NCBI GenBank assembly: GCA_031459935.1
Contig: JAVKHN010000069.1
Location: 1-6,735 of the forward strand
Reading direction: 5' to 3'
Source of the DNA: Sysuimicrobium calidum
GTDB taxonomy: Bacteria > Sysuimicrobiota > Sysuimicrobiia > Sysuimicrobiales > Sysuimicrobiaceae
DNA: 6,735 bases
The translations under genes were made by a program, and so were the position numbers. This document shows positions 1 through 5,598 of this stretch, one piece after another (the stretch's first letter is position 1; each line of letters opens with the position of its first letter). Below the pieces are notes generated by a model, which saw only the letters and a list, made by a program, of their open reading frames with translations, had not been told where the DNA came from and did not search any database.

Positions 1-1128
1 CTCGAACTGCCAGTTGACGCCTTTCCAAAATGCATGGCGTAGGTTCCCATTCGTGGAGTCCCAGTAGAAAAGGCTGAGTTGGTCGTCCAGCTTTGCTGCT
101 GCCATTGGCGCGCCGCCAACATTCGCTTTAACGCGACCGTTCTTTCCGCCTGTTCCGTCGAGAGCCTCAAAATACCAGCGATTGCCATCGAACACTCCAT
201 AACGCACGTTCTCGTATGTTGAGTCATAGTAGAAGACGTAGATCTTGTTCTCGAACTCGATTGCCGTCGGGAACAACCCCACGTGCGCCCTGATGCGGCC
301 ATCAGGCCCACCTTGGCCATCGAGGGTTTCGAACTGCCAGTTTGTGCCATCGTCCGACCAGGCATGGCGTAAGTTGGTCGCGCCCTCTTGGCCTTCGGCT
401 ACAAGCGCGTGGGAGTAGAAGACATGCATCCGCCCGTTCCGGTCGACGAGGGCTGCGGAAGTATGGCCGACGAATCCTTCGCCGGCAAGGGCGTTGAGGC
501 GGCCATTCGGCCCACCCTCGCCATCCAGCACTTCGAACCGCCATGTCCCCGAGGCCGACAGCCGCGCATGCCGCAGGACTCCTGTGCGCTGGCCGGACCC
601 ATCGGGGCCTGGTCCACGGTCCCGGTCTGTAAGGCCGAAATAGAACAGATGAAGCTCGCCGCTCACCGAGACGGCGGAGAGAGTAGACCATATGAAGCGG
701 ACAACATCACCGTTGACCCGGCCACTAGTTCCACCCAGACCGTCGAGGATTGCGAATGCCCATGTGCTGCCATTAAACGTCGCATGGCGCAGGGCGAAGA
801 AGCCTTCCACGGTGATCTGAGGATAAAAGACATGAATGGCGTTGTTATGCACGATGGCTAATGTAGTCCAGCCGACAGGTCGCGCCGTGCGGCCGTTAGG
901 CTCACCATCACCATCGAGAACTTCAATGTTTCGGTCTGGAGCCGGAGGCGGTCCCCCCGCCCAAACCCATTCTTGGAGGGGATCAAAGTCGAGATGCCGC
1001 AAGTTGAAATCGCCGCTAAGCTCACCGTGAAACACGTGCAGCCGGCCGTTGAACAGGACAGCCGAGGGCGAATATCCACAGTCAGGGCCGAAAATACCCC
1101 CTTCACCGTCGAGGGTGTAAAACCACCA
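1..1128 (-). repeat. Protein-level tandem repeats (propeller-type blades)
   Basis: Within the lectin gene, the LDG motif recurs at residues 148, 213, 270, 343, 411 and 465, and a seventh W-x-F-E begins at 515, at the window edge. Spacings are 65, 57, 73, 68 and 54 residues. The consensus per unit is W-x-F-E-x-LDG-x-GG-x-x-GR, then a strand with G-x-x-P-x-A, then G-x-(L/M)HVFY, then N-LRHA and a short turn before the next W. The copies are diverged at DNA level, so this is an old internal duplication. The later units (five and six) are the shortest and most regular. Six or seven blades would close a propeller, but the true number cannot be read because the gene is cut off. Confidence 0.8.
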
Positions 1129-1554
1129 GCTACCTCGTATGGGATCCGGGACCGGCTGAGGAGAAACACCAGGAGCAACGGGGTCGGGGAAACTGTGATA
1201 AACGATGACTCGCCAACCCCTCGAGTTATCTTTGAGATCCTTATCGTTCGGTTGAAGGATAAGTACCCCATCAGCCGTAGACGTAAACGATGTGTTCACA
1301 CCTCCCTGAAAAAACGTTCCCCCAATGTCGCAGATCAACGAGTTCTTTCTGAGATTAGGGGCAGGATAATCAGGAGGTGTCTCCCAATCATCGCCGTTGG
1401 CGTCGAGAACCGGCGCGCCTATGCCGATGACAGCGCCTCCGAAATCCACCTCTCCCGAGGCGACGATTCCGATGCGGTCACCCGCCTTCACCCTCACTTT
1501 GGTGTTGACCCTCTTGTTGTTTACGAGAAAAGGCCCGTAGGTTGCTGTTGGCAT
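1..1554 (-). CDS. LecA-like lectin domain fused to beta-propeller repeats (3' end beyond the window)
   Basis: An open frame of 518 codons runs off the left edge, so the C-terminus is missing. Residues about 1-120 resemble the PA-IL/LecA galactophilic lectin fold: VRVKAGDRIGIVASGEVDFG at 20-39, then a DANGDDW segment, a PAPNLRKNSLICDIGG segment, and LILQPNDKDLKDNSRGWRV at about 98-116. The ND (103-104) and DN (109-110) pairs sit where LecA places its calcium and sugar ligands; this alignment is by eye. A Pro-rich linker (about 121-140) leads to at least six repeats of 54-73 residues with W-x-F-x-x-LDG-x-GG, GR, a hydrophobic strand, HVFY and LRHA. These resemble blades of fucose-lectin or PLL-type propellers. 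No signal peptide or membrane segment is visible. The ATG at 1554 is preceded by AAGGAGGT at ideal spacing; a GTG one codon earlier is less likely. Probable role: glycan binding, ligand unknown. Its GC content is lower than its neighbours'. Confidence 0.88.
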   Translation of the reverse strand, partial: MPTATYGPFLVNNKRVNTKVRVKAGDRIGIVASGEVDFGGAVIGIGAPVLDANGDDWETPPDYPAPNLRKNSLICDIGGTFFQGGVNTSFTSTADGVLILQPNDKDLKDNSRGWRVIVYHSFPDPVAPGVSPQPVPDPIRGSWWFYTLDGEGGIFGPDCGYSPSAVLFNGRLHVFHGELSGDFNLRHLDFDPLQEWVWAGGPPPAPDRNIEVLDGDGEPNGRTARPVGWTTLAIVHNNAIHVFYPQITVEGFFALRHATFNGSTWAFAILDGLGGTSGRVNGDVVRFIWSTLSAVSVSGELHLFYFGLTDRDRGPGPDGSGQRTGVLRHARLSASGTWRFEVLDGEGGPNGRLNALAGEGFVGHTSAALVDRNGRMHVFYSHALVAEGQEGATNLRHAWSDDGTNWQFETLDGQGGPDGRIRAHVGLFPTAIEFENKIYVFYYDSTYENVRYGVFDGNRWYFEALDGTGGKNGRVKANVGGAPMAAAKLDDQLSLFYWDSTNGNLRHAFWKGVNWQFE

Positions 1555-1558
1555 CACA

Positions 1559-1993
1559 TCACCTCCTTAATGAGATTCTATGCCAAACAACACCTATATT
1601 CCTTCGGTCAGGATCTCCATCGGACGTGTCGGGGGACGTTTTCAACCAGCGACCTCCACCACGCGGCGCATCCACATCAAGGTCCGCCGCTCGCGCCACG
1701 CGGTGCAGCTTCCCGTTCGCAGTCCACAGCTCTCTCCCTAGCTGCTCGGCCAGGGCTGGAAATTGCGCGTCGTACCCCGACCATCCGCCCAGAATTCCAG
1801 CCCAGCGCAGCGCCGACCGGGTGAGCTCCGGGCTAGACGGGTGCACTTCGAGCCCGAAGTAGTACAGCGCCACGGCCACCTCCATGGCCTCTCCTCGCTC
1901 TCCCCCCCACCGCTTCATGAGCCGGCGCGCCGTTTGGGCCCACGGCAGGGGCAGCACCTGAGCGCCCGGGTCGCCCGTGTCCAGGACGACCAT
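1559..1993 (-). CDS. VapC-like PIN-domain protein, probably degenerate
   Basis: The 144-residue product resembles VapC ribonuclease toxins, mainly in its second half: an SGYDAQFPALAEQLG segment around D75, then LWTANGKL. Active PIN toxins use about four acidic residues. Here D5 and D75 remain, but the helix position normally Glu is Gln20 (WAQTARRL) and the TAD-x-KL aspartate is Asn93; both are one-base changes (GAA to CAA, GAC to AAC). Only about eight residues separate D5 from the VLPLPW segment, where relatives have roughly 25-30, suggesting an internal deletion. After about residue 105 a tail of nearly 40 residues matches no VapC end I know. The ATG at 1993 overlaps the antitoxin TAA by one base (TAATG), with GGAGG 9 nt upstream. 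The family assignment is fairly safe; loss of activity is inference. A longer upstream start is possible but would lie inside vapB. Confidence 0.72.
   Translation of the reverse strand: MVVLDTGDPGAQVLPLPWAQTARRLMKRWGGERGEAMEVAVALYYFGLEVHPSSPELTRSALRWAGILGGWSGYDAQFPALAEQLGRELWTANGKLHRVARAADLDVDAPRGGGRWLKTSPDTSDGDPDRRNIGVVWHRISLRR
1561..1568 (-). promoter_or_regulatory. Perfect Shine-Dalgarno of the lectin-propeller gene, overlapping the upstream stop codon
   Basis: On the minus strand, AAGGAGGT stands 6 nt before the ATG at 1554; with the following GAT it matches the 16S anti-Shine-Dalgarno over about eleven bases. The TGA of the upstream PIN gene (1561-1559) begins at the last T of this motif. 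Ribosomes ending there would stop directly on the lectin gene's initiation site, so coupled translation is plausible. The strength of this site contrasts with the weak sites before the alcohol dehydrogenase and tatC genes. Confidence 0.85.
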
Positions 1994-2277
1994 TAACCTT
2001 CTCCTCCCGTGAGGCGGCCGACCCGGGCGGCCCGCACGGAGTCGAGGATGCTGGGATCCGCAGGCGTGCCGACCGATCTCGTCAGGGCGTCCCCTAGAGC
2101 CCACAGCCGCTCTAGGGCCTCAAGGCGTCGCTTCTTCGAAGCCTGCTCCGCTCCCAGGGCCTTCCGGAGGCAGTCGCGGACGAGATCGGAGAGGCTGCGG
2201 CCGGTCGCCCGAGCACGATCCCTGAGGAGTCGGCAGGGGTCGCGGTCGAGGAGGAGATGGGTGCGGTGGCGTCGCAT
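1993..2277 (-). CDS. VapB-like ribbon-helix-helix antitoxin
   Basis: A 94-residue protein with a short N-terminal strand (THLLLD at 6-11), a first helix (CRLLRDRARATG) and the turn GRSLSDLVRDCLRKAL at 26-41. This is the usual ribbon-helix-helix layout of CopG/VapB antitoxins, which dimerise, bind operator DNA and neutralise a PIN toxin through the C-terminal part. The gene directly precedes and overlaps a PIN gene, which is the standard vapBC order. The ATG at 2277 was chosen because the domain begins there; the frame stays open upstream to 2631, but that stretch is Pro/Gly/Arg-rich, reads into the alcohol dehydrogenase gene and looks non-coding. GGGGGT lies a few bases upstream as a modest ribosome site. 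It may autoregulate through the inverted repeat at 2280-2303. Confidence 0.75.
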   Translation of the reverse strand: MRRHRTHLLLDRDPCRLLRDRARATGRSLSDLVRDCLRKALGAEQASKKRRLEALERLWALGDALTRSVGTPADPSILDSVRAARVGRLTGGEG

Positions 2278-2279
2278 GC

Positions 2280-2303
2280 TACACCCCCACAGATGGAAGT
2301 GTA
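2280..2303. promoter_or_regulatory. Candidate antitoxin operator (TACAC / GTGTA inverted repeat)
   Basis: TACAC at 2280-2284 and its reverse complement GTGTA at 2299-2303 flank a 14-nt gap. The pair covers the proposed -10 element and the base just before the antitoxin start. VapB-type proteins commonly bind such short repeats over their own promoter. The arms are only 5 bp, so chance is a real alternative. Confidence 0.3.
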
Positions 2304-2326
2304 CCACCCTGGCCGGAGCGCACGAA
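2298..2326 (-). promoter_or_regulatory. Candidate extended -10 promoter for the vapBC-like pair
   Basis: On the minus strand, TG-G-TACACT (the -10 hexamer is 2303-2298) fits an extended -10 element. The -35 position at 17 bp spacing holds only TTCGTG, a poor match. Transcription would begin near 2291, giving a leader of about 14 nt before the antitoxin ATG. Read by eye only. Confidence 0.35.
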
Positions 2327-2352
2327 TCCCGTGCCGAAAATTTTGTGGACTC

Positions 2353-2373
2353 CCTTCGGTCCCGGCCCGAAGG
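2353..2373. terminator. Hairpin downstream of the alcohol dehydrogenase gene, possible terminator
   Basis: CCTTCGG (2353-2359) pairs perfectly with CCGAAGG (2367-2373) around a 7-nt loop. It lies about 100 nt beyond the dehydrogenase stop and before the vapBC promoter, where a terminator would be expected. The nearest T run on the minus strand (2340-2337) is 12 nt past the stem, so it is not a canonical intrinsic terminator. The rest of this roughly 200-nt gap holds the promoter candidate and a 10-bp palindrome at 2392-2401. Confidence 0.35.
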
Positions 2374-2474
2374 AGGCCGCTTTGCTGGTTGACACCGGTG
2401 TGGCGGTCGACTAACTGCGAATGGGGACAGTCCCGCTGTGCAAAAGCCGGGGCGAGGCGCGTTCACCACAGAGG

Positions 2475-3425
2475 CTACGACACCAGCACCAGCCGGCCCA
2501 GGACCCGGCCCCCTCTCAGCCGGTCCAGGGCCTCGTTGGCCCGTTCGAGCGGCAAGGTCTCGACGTGCCAGCGCAGCTTGCCCGACTGTGCGAGCTCCAC
2601 CACCTCGTGGAGCTCCCCGAGCGAGCCCCACACGGAGTTCGTGAGATGGACTTCCGGAGGGACGCGGTCGAAGCCGAAGGGGACGTGCCCCCCGGCCGCG
2701 CCCACTTGCACGAGGATGCCACCTGGCTCCAGGACCTTGAGTCCCAGGCGCAGGCTCGCGGAGGAGCCCACGAAGTCGAACACCGCCCGCGCGGGCGGCA
2801 CCTCCTCCGTGGGGCGTACGACCCGGTCGGCGCCGAGCTCAAGCACCCAGGGGAACTTGCGGCGGTCGCGTTCCACCGCCACCACCCGCGCGAGGGAGAG
2901 GAGCTTGAGGTACTGCACCGCGAACTGCCCCAATCCGCCCGCGCCGACCACGAGGGCGGTAGCTCCTTCCCGCAGCCAGGGCAGGGCGCGGCGGACCGCA
3001 CGGTACGGCGTGAGGCCCGCGTCCGCGAGCGGGGCGGCGCGCACCGGGTCAAGGCCCCCCAACGGCACGAGGTAGCGCGCGGAGGGGACGCGGAGCCACT
3101 CCGCGTAGCCGCCGTCGCGGGTCCACCCCGCCTGCTCCCCCTCCGGGCACAGCTGCTCCTCCCCCTGTCCGCAGAACGCGCAGCGACCACACCCCCAGCT
3201 GGCGTACACGAGCACATTCCCCAGGCCCTCCGCATAACCCGCGACCTCGTGGCCCGGAACGAGGGGAAGGGACGCGGAGAACCGGCCATCCGCGATGGAC
3301 ACGTCGCTGTGGCACACACCGCACCCGAGGACGCGGACGAGCACCTCCTCGCCTCGCACCCTTGGACGAGGACGTCGCTCCAGCCGTAGCGGGCGGCCCG
3401 GGCGGTACAGCACCGCGACCTTCAC
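2475..3425 (-). CDS. Zinc-dependent, NAD-type alcohol dehydrogenase (MDR family)
   Basis: A 316-residue medium-chain dehydrogenase that should oxidise an alcohol to an aldehyde or ketone, or run the reverse, with NAD. Visible catalytic zinc ligands are C38 (GVCHSD), H59-E60 (PGHE) and D135 in the PLADAGLTPY segment, where some subfamilies use Asp. Structural zinc cysteines are C79, C82, C85 and C93. The Rossmann fingerprint GAGGLG is at 161-166, and E185 at the end of the second strand favours NAD over NADP. The enzyme is short, against 335-350 for most relatives: between PGHEVAGYAEGLG and VLVYASWGCG, about ten or more residues, including the usual GD-x-V, are missing. The GTG at 3425 was chosen because homologues begin with an equivalent VKVAVLYRPG strand; the open frame continues to 3554 in low-quality sequence. 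No good Shine-Dalgarno is seen; a dyad occupies that position. The substrate is unknown. Confidence 0.9.
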   Translation of the reverse strand: MKVAVLYRPGRPLRLERRPRPRVRGEEVLVRVLGCGVCHSDVSIADGRFSASLPLVPGHEVAGYAEGLGNVLVYASWGCGRCAFCGQGEEQLCPEGEQAGWTRDGGYAEWLRVPSARYLVPLGGLDPVRAAPLADAGLTPYRAVRRALPWLREGATALVVGAGGLGQFAVQYLKLLSLARVVAVERDRRKFPWVLELGADRVVRPTEEVPPARAVFDFVGSSASLRLGLKVLEPGGILVQVGAAGGHVPFGFDRVPPEVHLTNSVWGSLGELHEVVELAQSGKLRWHVETLPLERANEALDRLRGGRVLGRLVLVS

Positions 3426-3429
3426 ATTC

Positions 3430-3447
3430 CCGTGGAGTTCGCCACGG
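3430..3447. promoter_or_regulatory. Perfect 6-6-6 dyad just upstream of the alcohol dehydrogenase start
   Basis: CCGTGG (3430-3435) and CCACGG (3442-3447) are exact reverse complements separated by 6 nt. The inner edge is 4 nt before the GTG start, exactly where a ribosome site would lie. It could be a repressor or activator operator, or an mRNA hairpin that controls initiation. No second copy was found in the window. Confidence 0.4.
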
Positions 3448-3477
3448 TGCGGGCAACTCCCGCCGGCCCCACGTTTC

Positions 3478-3508
3478 TCTTTACCGGGCGGCCGGGGGGG
3501 GTGGTCAA
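3478..3508 (-). promoter_or_regulatory. Weak candidate promoter for the alcohol dehydrogenase
   Basis: On the minus strand, TTGACC (3508-3503) matches the -35 consensus at five of six bases. TAAAGA (3483-3478) follows after a long 19-bp spacer as a poor -10. Between them is a run of eight C (eight G on the plus strand). The transcript would start near 3471 and carry the dyad in its leader. Confidence 0.28.
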
Positions 3509-3616
3509 CACGGCTGGGAGACCTCCGGAGGGGGCAGTCGGGAGGCTGTGGCACCTCACCCCACGTGTTGGCTTGCCCTTGGCCGGACGAACCCGAATTC
3601 GCTTGGGGGGAAGTGG

Positions 3617-4057
3617 ATGCACAGGGCGTCTGTGGTGGTGTCGGTGTTCATGTGGGTGGCCACGGTGGGGTGGGCGGCCCGGGGAGGGGCGGCGCCCGCT
3701 CCCTTGGCGGTCAGAGGGGACGCGCAGGCCTGGCAGGAGATCCATCAGGCCATGGCGCGCCTGGCGTCGTTGCGGAGCTACCGTGTACGGTCAGAGCTCG
3801 GCCAGGGGCAGACGATGGTAATGGAGTTTGTGAACCCCGACCGCATGCGGATGGTGATGGCCGGCGGCGAGATGGAGATCGTGCAGGTGGGCGAACAGCA
3901 GCGCTTCCGTATGGCCGGGGGACCCTGGCAGTGCATCGCCACGGTGCCGACCCCCGAGATGCCCACCGGCCAGCCTGCGGAGGGAGAGACCGAGGTGACG
4001 GCAGAGCGCGGGCCGGACGCGCAGGTGGGGGGAGAACGCACGCGGACCTACCGCTAG
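3617..4057 (+). CDS. Exported LolA-like/DUF4412-like protein, N-terminal part of a disrupted gene
   Basis: The open part codes for 146 residues. The N-terminus is a signal peptide: MHR, a hydrophobic core to about residue 20, then ARGGAAPAP with cleavage likely near residue 25. Next come a helix (QAWQEIHQAMARLASLRSYR) and MVMEFVNPDRMRMVMAGGEM at 67-86. These features recall periplasmic lipoprotein-carrier-like proteins that form a half-barrel and bind acyl chains, or the related DUF4412 group. The assignment is by motif style, not certain. The ATG at 3617 follows a G-rich ribosome site (GGGGGGAAG). The frame ends at TAG 4055-4057, in ERTRTYR-stop, although the downstream codons continue the expected fold. 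The protein as encoded would lack its last strands and is probably not functional unless the stop is read through. Confidence 0.65.
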   Translation: MHRASVVVSVFMWVATVGWAARGGAAPAPLAVRGDAQAWQEIHQAMARLASLRSYRVRSELGQGQTMVMEFVNPDRMRMVMAGGEMEIVQVGEQQRFRMAGGPWQCIATVPTPEMPTGQPAEGETEVTAERGPDAQVGGERTRTYR

Positions 4058-4229
4058 TGGTTCGGGGCGCGGCGCGAGACGGTCATGCAGCTGTACGTGT
4101 CGGTGCAGACCGGGCTTCCGCGGCGGCTGCAGATCTCAGACGCCCAGGGGGCGCGTGGAGATAACCATGGACTACGGGGACTTCGACGCACCCATCCAGA
4201 TCGAGCTGCCGCCCTGCCAGCAGCGGTAG
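4058..4229 (+). pseudogene. C-terminal remnant of the LolA-like/DUF4412-like gene, out of frame
   Basis: Straight after the TAG, the same frame reads WFGARRETVMQLYVSVQTGL and PRRLQISDAQG, the kind of segment that follows the RTYRY motif in intact relatives. Near 4148-4155, in a GGGGGCGCG tract, the sensible reading moves by +1 base. From 4155 it gives VEITMDYGDFDAPIQIELPP and ends at TAG 4227-4229. With the stop read as a sense codon and one base removed, the whole gene would encode about 203 residues, a normal length for this kind of protein. Two lesions argue for a true pseudogene rather than a single read error. It faces the molybdenum enzyme gene, whose stop is 36 nt away. Confidence 0.65.
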
Positions 4230-4265
4230 TCGGGCGAGAAGCGGACGGGCCGCACCTCCGGATCC

Positions 4266-4850
4266 CTACGCATCCTCCCAGAACCGCTGCTCCCGCCAGG
4301 GATCCCCACGCAGGTGGTAGCCCGCCCGCTCCCAGAACCCGGGCCGTTCCTCCGTCATGAACTCCAGCCCCCGCACCCACTTGGCGCTCTTCCAGAAGTA
4401 CAGGTGCGGGACCACCAGCCGCAGGGGCCAGCCGTGTTCCGGCATGAGCGGCTCCCCGTCGTGCTTGTAGGCGAAGAGGACGTCCTCCCGGTCGAGGTCG
4501 GTGATGTGGAGGTTGGTGGTGTAGCCCTGCTCCGCGTGTACCATCACCCAGTCCGCCCCGGGCTTGCGCCGCACCCGCTGGAGCACCGCCCGGGCCGGAA
4601 CTCCTTCGAAGACGTTGTCCAGTCGGCTCCACTGCGTGACGCAGTGCACGTCACACCGCACCGTCGCCTGCCCCAGCTGCAGGAACTCCTCGTACGTCCA
4701 GGTCCGCTCCTCCTCCACCGCCCCGAAGACCCGGAAGGTCCACTGCGCGAGGTCCACCTGCGGCACAGAGCCGTAGTGGAGGACGGGCCACTTCTCCGTC
4801 ACGTACTGCCCGGGCGGAATGCGGCTTTTGGTTGCGCTGCGGGAATCCAT
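4266..4850 (-). CDS. Sulfite-oxidase-like molybdopterin oxidoreductase (single domain)
   Basis: A 194-residue member of the oxidoreductase molybdopterin-binding family (PF00174 type). The molybdenum-ligand cysteine is C70 in DVHCVTQWSRLDNVFEGV. Other family marks are GYTTNLHITDLD (109-120), EHGWPLRLVVPHLYFWKSAKW (138-158), which supplies basic cofactor contacts, and the ending GYHLRGDPWREQRF. It lacks the dimerisation and heme domains of true sulfite oxidases and has no twin-arginine or Sec signal, so it should be cytosolic. The physiological substrate of this widespread short subfamily is not known to me. The ATG at 4850 has GGAGGTG 4 nt upstream, inside the end of tatC, and lies 1 nt after the tatC TGA. 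It is thus the last gene of the rplY-pth-tatC run and likely translated by coupling. Confidence 0.92.
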   Translation of the reverse strand: MDSRSATKSRIPPGQYVTEKWPVLHYGSVPQVDLAQWTFRVFGAVEEERTWTYEEFLQLGQATVRCDVHCVTQWSRLDNVFEGVPARAVLQRVRRKPGADWVMVHAEQGYTTNLHITDLDREDVLFAYKHDGEPLMPEHGWPLRLVVPHLYFWKSAKWVRGLEFMTEERPGFWERAGYHLRGDPWREQRFWEDA

Positions 4851-4851
4851 C

Positions 4852-5577
4852 TCACACCTCCAGGGCGGCGTCCTGGGCCCTGCGCGCCCGCCGGCGCACG
4901 ATGAGGAACGAGACGAGGACCGCACCCTCGTAGAGCACGACCATGGGAAGGGCCAGGAGGAACATGGTCACGGGGCTCCAGTCCGGGGTGACGGCTGCGG
5001 AGAGCACGAGGATGGCCAGCACCGCGGTACGCCACTCCCGCTGCAGCCGTTGGGGCGTCACGATACCGAGGGCGCACGCGGCCACCACCAGCAGTGGCGT
5101 CTCAAATCCCAGCCCCGTGGCCACCAGAAACCACGTGACGAAGGAGAGGTAATTGAGAGCGGTGATCTGAACCCGGATCACATCTCCCGCCTGGGACAGC
5201 AGCCACTTGCTCGCAGAGGGCAGCAGGAAGAAGTACCCGAACGTGACCCCGAAGGCAAAGAGAGCCCCCGCGGCGAGCGAGACGGGAACGAGCACCCGTC
5301 GCTCATGCGGCTCCAGGGCCGGGTCAATGAACCGGAAGACGTGGTACACGATCCAGGGCATGGCGAGCACAAGGCCCCCCGTGACCGCCACCCGGAACCG
5401 GGCCAGGAAGGGCTCCAGCATGCCGATGGCGTGCAGTTGGATCCCGCCGCTGGGCCGAAGCAGGACGTGCAGCAGCGTGTCCGAGAAGGTCCAGGACAGT
5501 GCCGTGCCGAGGGCGAGGCCCAACAGACTCCACAGGAGCCGCTGGCGCAGCTCCTCCAGGTGCTCGATCCAGGTCAT
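4852..5577 (-). CDS. tatC: Sec-independent protein translocase TatC
   Basis: TatC recognises the twin-arginine signal of folded proteins and forms the membrane core of the Tat translocase with TatA/B, which are not in this window. The 241 residues show the family marks: HLEELR at 6-11, LEPF near 54-57, DPALEPHERR with E89 at the conserved loop glutamate, GFETPL with E159, TPDWSP with D199, and PMVVLYE at 211-217. Six hydrophobic segments lie at about 14-32, 62-83, 97-119, 143-170, 184-197 and 203-227, followed by a basic C-terminus (RRRARRAQ). The length is usual. The start is uncertain: ATG 5577 gives the common MTWIEHLEELR beginning, while GTG 5589 would add four residues; neither has a clear ribosome site. 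It begins 21 nt after the pth stop. Confidence 0.95.
   Translation of the reverse strand: MTWIEHLEELRQRLLWSLLGLALGTALSWTFSDTLLHVLLRPSGGIQLHAIGMLEPFLARFRVAVTGGLVLAMPWIVYHVFRFIDPALEPHERRVLVPVSLAAGALFAFGVTFGYFFLLPSASKWLLSQAGDVIRVQITALNYLSFVTWFLVATGLGFETPLLVVAACALGIVTPQRLQREWRTAVLAILVLSAAVTPDWSPVTMFLLALPMVVLYEGAVLVSFLIVRRRARRAQDAALEV
4855..4861 (-). promoter_or_regulatory. Shine-Dalgarno of the molybdopterin enzyme within the tatC 3' end
   Basis: GGAGGTG is made of the last two sense codons region of tatC (GAG GTG) and precedes the ATG at 4850 by 4 nt, with the tatC stop in between. It decides the ATG over the longer open frame that reaches 4925, which would overlap tatC by about 70 nt. Confidence 0.75.
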
Positions 5578-5598
5578 GGGGGCGCCCACGGCTTCATC

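Noticed and set aside
388..1824. Plus- and minus-strand frames of 64 to 283 codons within the lectin gene
   Set aside because: The continuous minus-strand frame from 1554 to 1 carries clear repeats and domain motifs; the other frames do not.
2392..2401. Palindrome ACACCGGTGT
   Set aside because: Perfect but short, with no second copy and no position relative to a start or promoter that suggests a job.
2389..2417. TTGACA on the plus strand followed by TAACTG 17 bp later
   Set aside because: The -35 is perfect but the -10 is poor, and no plus-strand gene lies downstream before 3617; the motif also overlaps a 10-bp palindrome. Treated as chance.
2009..3389. Long plus-strand open frames across the antitoxin and dehydrogenase genes
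   Set aside because: They are opposite-strand shadows in GC-rich coding DNA: Arg/Pro/Ser-rich, with no motifs, while the minus strand encodes recognisable families.
3522..3531. Palindrome CCTCCGGAGG in the divergent intergenic region
   Set aside because: A 10-bp palindrome in GC-rich DNA is expected by chance at this length and matches no known operator.
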